Assembly (NCBI GenBank): GCA_030600405.1
Contig: JAUVMD010000136.1
Coordinates: 1 to 5,062 of the forward strand
Origin: Nitrospirota bacterium
GTDB lineage: Bacteria > Nitrospinota > Nitrospinia > Nitrospinales > Nitrospinaceae
Direction of reading: 5' to 3'
DNA: 5,062 bases
This document shows, one piece after another, positions 1-5,062 of this stretch (its first letter is position 1; each line of letters starts with the position of its first letter). Both the position numbers and the translations under genes were made by a program. Under the pieces are notes generated by a model. The model was not told where the DNA came from. It made no database searches and saw only the letters and a program-made list of their open reading frames with translations.

Positions 1-1491
1 ACGTTTCACCTCATTCATGTCGATTGATTGCGTGACCAAATTCGCCAGCCGGTCCAATTGCCGGGAACGGAATTCCCGGTAATTGAATTTTTCTTCCGGT
101 TGCGGCAAATTTTTCCGTTCTCTTACATACTTCAAAAGCCCTTCTCTTATTGGATCGCTATCCAGAAACCCGTGTAGATAGGTACCGATAACGTTCCCCT
201 CTTCATTGGACAATCCCAGACTGTAAGGGCAATCGCCGTTGGCAGGCTGAAAGAGAAGGGGATACTCTTTTTGAAATTCCGTTCGTCCGGAATGAATTTC
301 ATAGCCGTCCACCTCCAACCCCTGCTCGAAAATAGAAGAGGCGAGGGTGGGGCGGAGTCTCCTCCGGGTGATTTTTTCATGCTCCATGGTCGTGGTGGCC
401 TGTATGAGACCGAGCCCCGCGATTTCCTCAATGGGACTTTCAATATGGTGCGGATCCGACAACCGCGTTCCCAGCATTTGGAATCCGCCACAGACGCCCA
501 GGATCAATCCACCTTCATCATGGAAGGATTGAATGTATTGATTCCAACCCATTTCTTTGATGAATTGCATATCGCCGATGGTGTTCTTGGTGCCGGGAAG
601 GATCAGCAGGTCCGGACGACCCGCCTGGACGGGACTTCGGATATAGCGAACCGCCACTCCGGGGTCGGAGACCAATGGTGAGAAATCGGTAAAATTCGCG
701 ATGTGTGGTAATTGAACAATGGCAATGTCCATCACGCTTGGATGGCTATTCACAAAGGGCAAACTATGATGAGGAATGGCGTCTTCTTCATCGACATATA
801 ATTCTGCATCGAATGGAATGACACCTAATATCGGCTTACCGGTCATCTCCTCAAATTGAGTGATACCCGGTTTCAATAGATCGAGGTCGCCCCGGAATTG
901 GTTAATAAGGAATCCGCGCACTCTTTTTTGTTCGGATTCGGTGAGTAAGTCCAGGGTTCCCTTCATCCAGGCGAACACGCCGCCGCGGTCAATGTCGCCG
1001 ACGATCAATACCGGCGCATCGGCCATTTCTGCCATCGCCATGTTGACCATATCGTACTTTCGAAGGTTGATTTCGGCGGGCGAGCCGGCGCCTTCCATGA
1101 TGATGAGTTCGTATTTATTTTTTAAATTATCGAAGGCGCCTGCAACCTCTTTTATATAATTGGGACGATCGGCGTAATAATCCTTAGCGTTGCGCTGTCC
1201 CATTACCTTTCCCATGACGATGACCTGCGAATTGTTATCGGCGCTGGGTTTGAGCAGGATAGGGTTCATGTCCACGTGTGGCGCAATGCCGCAGGCTTCG
1301 GCCTGATACACCTGGGCACGGCCGATCTCTCCCCCTTCTTCGGTTACATACGAATTCAAAGACATGTTCTGCGCTTTGAATGGGGCGACTTTATGACCCG
1401 CACGATAAAAGGCACGGCACAAGGCGGCGGTGATAATGCTCTTGCCCACTCCGGAACCGGTGCCCTGGATCATCAACGTTTTGGCGCTCAT
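1..1491 (-). CDS. cobQ: Cobyric acid synthase (CobQ/CbiP), 3' end cut by window edge
   Basis: Glutamine-dependent amidotransferase that amidates carboxylates b, d, e and g of adenosylcobyrinic acid a,c-diamide to give adenosylcobyric acid. It is cytoplasmic and uses ATP and glutamine. Read from ATG at 1491, the frame stays open for 497 codons to base 1 with no stop. The family is usually about 480-510 residues, so only a short tail should be missing. Visible in order: P-loop GTGSGVGKS (10-18); APFKAQNMSLNS (36-47); the CobQ hallmark MNPILLKP (75-82); EGAGSPAEINL (133-143); GDIDRGG (165-171); INQFRGD (196-202). The C-terminal class I glutaminase domain has nucleophile Cys334 in GVCGGFQMLG and catalytic His440 in YLHGF. 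MNPILLKP and the length separate it from the related a,c-diamide synthase CobB/CbiA. The ATG overlaps the permease stop (ATGA), and GGGGA lies 5 bases upstream (1497-1501). No frameshift is seen. Confidence 0.96.
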   Translation of the reverse strand, partial: MSAKTLMIQGTGSGVGKSIITAALCRAFYRAGHKVAPFKAQNMSLNSYVTEEGGEIGRAQVYQAEACGIAPHVDMNPILLKPSADNNSQVIVMGKVMGQRNAKDYYADRPNYIKEVAGAFDNLKNKYELIIMEGAGSPAEINLRKYDMVNMAMAEMADAPVLIVGDIDRGGVFAWMKGTLDLLTESEQKRVRGFLINQFRGDLDLLKPGITQFEEMTGKPILGVIPFDAELYVDEEDAIPHHSLPFVNSHPSVMDIAIVQLPHIANFTDFSPLVSDPGVAVRYIRSPVQAGRPDLLILPGTKNTIGDMQFIKEMGWNQYIQSFHDEGGLILGVCGGFQMLGTRLSDPHHIESPIEEIAGLGLIQATTTMEHEKITRRRLRPTLASSIFEQGLEVDGYEIHSGRTEFQKEYPLLFQPANGDCPYSLGLSNEEGNVIGTYLHGFLDSDPIREGLLKYVRERKNLPQPEEKFNYREFRSRQLDRLANLVTQSIDMNEVKR

Positions 1492-2525
1492 ACATTTCCC
1501 CGTTTATGTTGCCGTTTTAACAGCCAGACGAAAAATGGACCGCCCAGCATGGCGGTAATAACGCCTACCGGAATTTCCGCCGGGGCGATCAGGGTGCGTC
1601 CCACCGTATCGCACAAGATCAGAAAGCTGGCGCCGAAGAACATCGAGCCGGGGATCAGCAACCGCAAGTCCGGGCCGATCAGGAGGCGCACGATGTGCGG
1701 CACGATCAACCCGACAAACCCGATGGGACCGCTGATGGCTACCACAGTACCTGTAATCAAAGACCCCATGATGAAACCGATTTTCTGAGTTCGCACCACG
1801 TCGACTCCACGGCTCATCGCCGATTGCACCCCGGCGCTGATCAGGTTCAGATCGCGTGACACGAAGAAGAGACCGCCGATGCCCAGAATCACAAAAGGGA
1901 AGATGGACCACACGGTCTGATAATCGGTGATGTCCAGGCCGCCCATCAGCCAGCGGACGATCCGGAACGATTGCGTGAAGTCGGCCATGTAATGAATGAA
2001 CATGACCATCGACGCGAAAAAGAAATTGGCGGTAACTCCCGCCAGCAGAAGAACGGAGGTCGGAAAATCCCCATGCCGGGTTTTCACCAGGCCAAATACC
2101 AGATACATGGTCCCCAGTGCGCCCGCGAACGCGGCAATGGACAGGGTGGAGATTCCCAGAATGGTGAAATTCAGATTGAGGCTGATCGCGATCACCGCAC
2201 CGAGGGACGCGCCGCTGGAAACCCCCAGGGTGAACGGTGCCGCAAGGTCGTTGCGCAGAAGGGCCTGAAACACTGCGCCGGTGACCGACAAGGCCGCGCC
2301 GGTGACCGCTCCCAAAAGAATCCGCGGAAGGCGGGCCAGAAACAGGATATCCGCGTCCACGTTGTTGGCGGCATCGAGTCCTCCTGATAAGGCTTTGCCG
2401 ATGTCAATGGAGGTGGGTCCGATCAACGGTGCCAGTACCAGGGTGGCCAGGAATAACAGAAGGAACGGACCGATACCCAGGGTGAATTTCCGGGAACTCA
2501 TGGTTGTGAGGTTCAATTTGTTCAT
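1488..2525 (-). CDS. btuC: Cobalamin ABC transporter permease (BtuC-like, FecCD family)
   Basis: Inner-membrane permease subunit of a type II ABC importer; two copies would form the pore through which corrinoid passes. It has 345 residues, normal for the family, and is strongly hydrophobic with about ten likely membrane helices, the first near residues 15-36. Family signatures: RLPR at 65-68; a glycine- and alanine-rich helix followed by LAAPFTLGVSSGAS (94-107); WLMGG (192-196); the cytoplasmic loop around RGVDVVRTQKIGF (239-251), in the part that contacts the ATPase; GPIGFVGLIVPHIVRLL (266-282); and the C-terminal GGPFFVWLLKR (328-338). The start ATG overlaps the ATPase stop (ATGA), with GGAG 5 bases upstream (2531-2534). 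FecCD permeases also serve siderophores and haem, so sequence alone does not fix the substrate. The riboswitch and the adjoining cobQ point to cobalamin or a precursor corrinoid. Confidence 0.93.
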   Translation of the reverse strand: MNKLNLTTMSSRKFTLGIGPFLLLFLATLVLAPLIGPTSIDIGKALSGGLDAANNVDADILFLARLPRILLGAVTGAALSVTGAVFQALLRNDLAAPFTLGVSSGASLGAVIAISLNLNFTILGISTLSIAAFAGALGTMYLVFGLVKTRHGDFPTSVLLLAGVTANFFFASMVMFIHYMADFTQSFRIVRWLMGGLDITDYQTVWSIFPFVILGIGGLFFVSRDLNLISAGVQSAMSRGVDVVRTQKIGFIMGSLITGTVVAISGPIGFVGLIVPHIVRLLIGPDLRLLIPGSMFFGASFLILCDTVGRTLIAPAEIPVGVITAMLGGPFFVWLLKRQHKRGNV

Positions 2526-3325
2526 GACCGCTCCGGTACGACCAGCAAACTGCCGTCTTCGTCATCTTGGAAAATTTTAACTTTGACCTCATACACTTCT
2601 TCTAGAATTTCTTTTTTAAGAACCTCGGCGGGTGGACCCTCGCAAAACACGCGGCCTTCTTTCAGGAGGACCAGCCGTTTGCAGAATTTCGAGGCCAGAT
2701 GCAGATCGTGCATGGCAAGGATGAGTGATTTATTTTCCTGCTCGTTCAGTTGTTTTAAAATGCTGAGGATTTCAATCTGGTATTTGATGTCCAGTGCCGA
2801 GGTGGGTTCGTCGAGGAGCATCACCTCCGGTTTCTGCGAGATGGCGCTGGCGATCATAACCCTCTGTTTTTCCCCGCCGCTGATTTCATTGAAGCTCCGA
2901 TGGGCAAACTCCAGAACCTGGGTTTGCTTCATGGCTTCCTGTGCGATCCGGTAATCGTCTTCCCCTTCAAACGACAGGGGCGAAAGATAAGGGTGGCGGC
3001 CCATCAGCACGATATCGATTACTTTAAAAGAAAACGCCATTTGCTTGTCCTGCGGAATCCAAGCGATGGATACGGCCAGTTCCTTTTTTTTGTAACGGCT
3101 CAATTCGCGATTTTTAAAGAAGACCGTTTCGGAGGGGGAGGGCAGGATGCCTCCGATTAATTTAAGCAGGGTGGATTTGCCGGAACCGTTGGGCCCGATG
3201 ACGCCCGTGAATTCCCCCGCTTGAAAGTTGAGGAAGATATCCCTGAGTACCGGCTCTTCGGCGTAGGCAAAGGTCAGGTCTTTTGCTGCGATCAATGCCG
3301 TTGATGCTTGGGTTTCTGTTATCAT
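2522..3325 (-). CDS. btuD: Cobalamin ABC transporter ATP-binding protein (BtuD-like)
   Basis: Cytoplasmic ATPase that powers the permease; it should work as a homodimer. From ATG at 3325 it has 267 residues: Walker A GPNGSGKS (44-51), Q-loop Gln92 in IPQDKQ, ABC signature SGGEKQR (149-155), Walker B VMLLDEP (168-174) with Glu173, D-loop SALD (176-179) and switch His206 in AMHDLH. All catalytic parts are intact. The frame is open to an earlier ATG at 3442, but that start would overlap the binding-protein gene by 113 bases and add 39 residues unlike the family. The chosen start follows the btuF stop by 4 bases and has AAGGA 8 bases upstream. The order, binding protein then ATPase then permease, and the closeness to FepC/FecE-type ATPases fit cobalamin or iron-complex import. 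The riboswitch favours cobalamin. Confidence 0.94.
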   Translation of the reverse strand: MITETQASTALIAAKDLTFAYAEEPVLRDIFLNFQAGEFTGVIGPNGSGKSTLLKLIGGILPSPSETVFFKNRELSRYKKKELAVSIAWIPQDKQMAFSFKVIDIVLMGRHPYLSPLSFEGEDDYRIAQEAMKQTQVLEFAHRSFNEISGGEKQRVMIASAISQKPEVMLLDEPTSALDIKYQIEILSILKQLNEQENKSLILAMHDLHLASKFCKRLVLLKEGRVFCEGPPAEVLKKEILEEVYEVKVKIFQDDEDGSLLVVPERS

Positions 3326-3329
3326 CGCT

Positions 3330-4235
3330 TCAATCCTTAAACGCGTCCGGGTGAATCGCCCGGGCGAAATGATCCAGAATATTGAGAAACCGGGGACCGG
3401 GAATGAGAATATAATCGGCCCCGATAAAAAAAATGGTTTCATTTTTGACGGCGGTCAACGTGGGGAACCGTTGCCATTGTTTGAGTTTTTTTTCCTTTTC
3501 GCCGGCCGACATGTTCGCATCGGGACCGGCTTCGATAATGACCGCCGGCGAATGGCGTAGAATAAATTCTTTCGAAATTTTCGGATAATTTATTTCGGGA
3601 TCGGTCAGAATGTTTTCCCCACCCGCCAACTCCAGCAGTTCCCCGAGAAAGGTGCTTCTGCCCACGGCGTACAAAGCGCCGCCGGGATTACTGCCGTCAC
3701 CCAATAACAGAAGCGTTGTCTTTTTGGGGATGTTCCTCAGGCGGGCTTGCTGGCGTTGTATCCCGGATTGCAATTGTTCAATGAGAGCCTGGGCGTCGGC
3801 TTCGCACCCAAGCACATCGCCGAATGTCTGGATGGTATTGAATATGTTTTGGAGGCTTGTCATGGAAACGGCAAGCGTGCGGATGCCTAGATTTTGCGCG
3901 TTGATCCGCAATTTATGGCTGTCATCCTGATGGATGATCAAATCCGGCTTAAGGATGATCCAAGCCTCGACACTGGGATTCAGCAGGCCGCCGATTTTGG
4001 GTAGGGCGCAGGCTACTTTCGGGTAAGAACAGAAATCGGTAACGCCGACGACACGGTTTCCCACCCCCAGAGCGAACAGCGTTTCGGTAATCGAGGGTGA
4101 CATGGAAATGATGCGCTGGGGATATTGGGGCGCGGCCCAGGAGCTGTCGATCCATATGAAAAGACCGGCGCAGAAGAACAGAGCGATGCGTTTTAAAATC
4201 CCCGGTGCCACGCGGGGAGTGGGATGGCCAACCAT
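3330..4235 (-). CDS. btuF: Periplasmic corrinoid-binding protein (BtuF-like)
   Basis: Solute-binding protein of the importer; it should bind cobalamin or another corrinoid in the periplasm and deliver it to the permease. It has 301 residues. The N-terminus is a signal peptide: basic KR at 15-16, hydrophobic residues 17-29, and likely cleavage after SWA at 34 or the next Ala. No lipobox cysteine is placed for lipoprotein anchoring, although Cys22 lies in the hydrophobic core. The mature protein opens with the class III binding-protein pattern RIISMSPSITETLFALGVG (41-59), then GVTDFCSYP (64-72), and NPSVEAWIILKPDLII (86-101). Glu90 sits where BtuF has its N-lobe docking glutamate for BtuC arginines. 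The C-lobe includes YAVGRSTFLGELLELAGGEN. AGGAG 8 bases upstream supports the ATG. It is the first gene after the riboswitch terminator. A siderophore ligand is the alternative, less likely given the riboswitch. Confidence 0.92.
   Translation of the reverse strand: MVGHPTPRVAPGILKRIALFFCAGLFIWIDSSWAAPQYPQRIISMSPSITETLFALGVGNRVVGVTDFCSYPKVACALPKIGGLLNPSVEAWIILKPDLIIHQDDSHKLRINAQNLGIRTLAVSMTSLQNIFNTIQTFGDVLGCEADAQALIEQLQSGIQRQQARLRNIPKKTTLLLLGDGSNPGGALYAVGRSTFLGELLELAGGENILTDPEINYPKISKEFILRHSPAVIIEAGPDANMSAGEKEKKLKQWQRFPTLTAVKNETIFFIGADYILIPGPRFLNILDHFARAIHPDAFKD
3334..3338 (-). promoter_or_regulatory. Ribosome binding site of btuD
   Basis: AAGGA lies inside the last codons of btuF, 8 bases before ATG at 3325. 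It decides the start of the ATPase gene against the upstream in-frame ATG at 3442 and suggests that its translation is coupled to that of btuF. Confidence 0.7.
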
Positions 4236-4243
4236 GAGTTTAA

Positions 4244-4248
4244 CTCCT
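4244..4248 (-). promoter_or_regulatory. Ribosome binding site of btuF
   Basis: AGGAG lies 8 bases before ATG at 4235. It is downstream of the terminator and not part of that hairpin, which suggests that control is mainly at transcription termination rather than by hiding this site. Confidence 0.75.
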
Positions 4249-4271
4249 GCTCGGAGACCTGGAAGGCCAAC

Positions 4272-4302
4272 AAAAAACCCCTTCCGGGAGGAAAGGGGGT
4301 TT
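4272..4302 (-). terminator. Intrinsic terminator of the riboswitch expression platform
   Basis: On the minus strand, AAACCCC plus TTCC pair with GGAA plus GGGGTTT around a TCCC loop, with a CT bulge on the 5' side. The 3' arm runs into six T. The hairpin lies between the aptamer and the btuF start, 36 bases before the ATG, so it fits a regulated attenuator and not the end of an operon. The T-run is short and partly paired with the AAA of the 5' arm. Confidence 0.87.
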
Positions 4303-4314
4303 CTTGCGATAGCC

Positions 4315-4347
4315 CTTCACCTCTCAGGTACCGAAGAGTGTGTGAAG
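4315..4347 (-). promoter_or_regulatory. Switching hairpin between aptamer and terminator (possible P13)
   Basis: On the minus strand, CTTCAC-aca-CTCT pairs with AGAG-GTGAAG around the loop TCGGTACCTG: ten base pairs with a three-base bulge. It follows the aptamer directly, where class I cobalamin riboswitches carry P13, whose loop makes a kissing contact with L5. The 3' arm (GGTGAAGGG, 4321-4313) can instead pair with CCCTTTCC of the terminator 5' arm (4297-4290), with one bulged T and one G-T pair. That makes it a candidate antiterminator. The pairing is visible in the sequence; the switching role is inferred. Confidence 0.6.
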
Positions 4348-4350
4348 CCG

Positions 4351-4495
4351 GTTCAGACAGGCTTTCTGGCTCCCGGATCGGCCTAATACCTGCGCCTTCC
4401 CGTTTCCTCAGAAACAGTGGCTTCGAGCAGGGTTCGTCCCCGGTTACAGCGGCGGGCCCGCGACGGATTCGCACCGTCTTTCCTTACATCTAAAC
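4351..4495 (-). ncRNA. Cobalamin riboswitch aptamer
   Basis: Cis-acting leader RNA that binds adenosylcobalamin or another cobalamin and lowers expression of the downstream genes. Conserved blocks on the minus strand, in order: GGTGCGAATCC (4475-4465); CCCGCCGCTGTAACCGG (near 4456-4440), close to the family CCCGCCACTGTAA; GCCACTG (4421-4415); GGGAAGGCG (about 4401-4393); and the B12 box GGGAGCCAGAAAGCCTGTC (4374-4356). A closing P1 helix is seen: GTTTAGA (4495-4489) pairs over 7 bases with TCTGAAC (4357-4351), with one G-T pair. I set the limits from this helix; models may place them a few bases further out. The position, between a promoter and a B12 transporter operon and followed by a terminator, fits fully. 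Confidence 0.95.
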
Positions 4496-4518
4496 GCGGA
4501 ACAGTTTAATTGGGTGCC

Positions 4519-4546
4519 AGCATATCAGAAGGTCCCGGACTGTCAA
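4519..4546 (-). promoter_or_regulatory. Sigma70-like promoter of the btuFDC-cobQ operon
   Basis: A perfect -35 TTGACA (4546-4541) and a -10 TATGCT (4524-4519, 4 of 6 to TATAAT) are separated by 16 bases. Transcription should start near 4512, about 17 bases before the aptamer P1 helix. It lies 27 bases after the stop of the upstream hydrolase gene. Confidence 0.77.
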
Positions 4547-4573
4547 TAGAATTCGGGGTGGTTGGAGGTGGGA

Positions 4574-5062
4574 TCAATCGGATTCAAAAAATTGCGTTAA
4601 GTCCGTGATATTTTCGGCATTGACTTCGTGGCTCTGGGGGGTCTCTTTTTTGGTAAGAAGGTGACCCTGGCCTTCCAGCTCTTCGAGGGCGTGCTCCGCG
4701 AGGAAAGAGGGGACAACCTCATCGTTGAGTCCATAAATGCCCAGGATGGAAGTGCTGTGAATCTGTTTGGGGCAATCACCGGAAATTTCGGGAAGGAAAC
4801 CGCACACTGAGGCTACCTTATGAAGAGGGTGGGATCCCAGGAGCGAATAAACCAGCGCCGCGGCGCCGCCCTGAGAAAATCCCCACATGCAGATATGCGG
4901 ATCATGATCCGTCAACTTTTTCAGGTGACGGTGCGCCTCGTCGACCATCTGAGTGGTGTAATCCAGAAAATGAGTGACCGCCTCCTTTTGGCGCGGTCCG
5001 TCTTTCCACCAGCTCCATAGCCCGTCGCCGGCATCGGTCGGTCCTTCGGGATAAATAAAAAC
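4574..5062 (-). CDS. Alpha/beta hydrolase, phospholipase/carboxylesterase type (partial, N-terminus outside window)
   Basis: The last 162 residues of a serine hydrolase are visible; the frame is open to the right edge, so the start is missing. An internal Met at visible residue 39 (4948) is not the real start, because the upstream part (PEGPTDAGDGLWSWWKDG) looks like true protein of this family. The full catalytic triad can be proposed: Ser63 in the nucleophile elbow GFSQGG, Asp114 in GLNDEVVP and His145 in SHEV. GFLP (88-91) after the central strand and the LAEHALEELEGQGH helix are typical of the carboxylesterase 2 family (PF02230, YpfH/EstB-like). These usually have about 200-230 residues, so roughly 40-60 are missing. 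The likely activity is hydrolysis of short-chain esters or lysophospholipids; the natural substrate is unknown. It has its own reading unit upstream of the riboswitch promoter, with no evident tie to cobalamin. Confidence 0.86.
   Translation of the reverse strand, partial: VFIYPEGPTDAGDGLWSWWKDGPRQKEAVTHFLDYTTQMVDEAHRHLKKLTDHDPHICMWGFSQGGAAALVYSLLGSHPLHKVASVCGFLPEISGDCPKQIHSTSILGIYGLNDEVVPSFLAEHALEELEGQGHLLTKKETPQSHEVNAENITDLTQFFESD

Noticed and set aside
147..491. Open frame of 114 codons on the minus strand inside cobQ
   Set aside because: It lies in another frame of the intact cobQ gene, and its protein has no recognisable domain. cobQ is open through the whole stretch, so this is not a sign of a frameshift.
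1276..2580. Several open frames on the plus strand opposite cobQ and btuC (1276-1788, 1971-2387, 2281-2580)
   Set aside because: Their proteins are rich in Arg, Pro and Gly with no family pattern, and they lie antisense to well-supported genes. They are composition shadows.
3326..3442. Longer btuD starting at ATG 3442 (306 residues)
   Set aside because: The extra 39 residues come from the other frame of the btuF 3' end and do not look like the family. The start at 3325 has a good binding site and normal spacing.
1488..4235. Iron-siderophore or haem transporter instead of a B12 importer
   Set aside because: The three subunits would also fit that class, but the cobalamin riboswitch upstream and cobQ downstream in the same transcript make corrinoid the better substrate.
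4193..4493. Open frames of about 90 codons on both strands across the leader
   Set aside because: They cover the riboswitch and terminator, whose conserved RNA blocks explain the sequence. No plausible protein is encoded.
1..5062. Mobile elements, CRISPR arrays, tRNA or rRNA genes, long repeats
   Set aside because: I saw no transposase, regularly spaced repeats, terminal inverted repeats or tRNA-like sequence. The window is filled by the operon, its leader and the hydrolase.

Overview
The window holds a minus-strand cobalamin (vitamin B12) uptake and synthesis operon under a cobalamin riboswitch, plus the 3' part of an upstream hydrolase gene. All genes read right to left. Their protein families and the roughly balanced base composition suggest a Gram-negative bacterium. 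The style is loosely like Nitrospinota or deltaproteobacteria, but that is a weak impression and no marker gene is present.

Layout in the direction of transcription: (1) 5062-4574, C-terminal 162 residues of an alpha/beta hydrolase of the phospholipase/carboxylesterase type, cut by the right edge. (2) 4573-4236, a 338-base leader with a sigma70-like promoter (TTGACA-16-TATGCT), a cobalamin riboswitch aptamer (about 4495-4351), a switching hairpin (4347-4315) and an intrinsic terminator (4302-4272). (3) 4235-3330, a periplasmic corrinoid-binding protein (BtuF-like). (4) 3325-2522, the ABC ATPase (BtuD-like). (5) 2525-1488, the FecCD/BtuC-type permease. (6) 1491 to the left edge, cobyric acid synthase CobQ/CbiP, open for 497 codons with no stop and so nearly complete.

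The genes are packed tightly. There is a 4-base gap between btuF and btuD, and ATGA stop/start overlaps at btuD/btuC and btuC/cobQ, so a single translationally coupled transcript is very likely. When cobalamin is scarce, the riboswitch should let transcription through the terminator. The binding protein, permease and ATPase then import corrinoid across the inner membrane, and CobQ amidates the corrin ring in the late adenosylcobalamin pathway. No outer-membrane receptor (btuB) lies in the window.

This is recognisable biology rather than a new system. The parts most worth a second look are the readable expression platform of the riboswitch and the joining of cobQ to the uptake genes.
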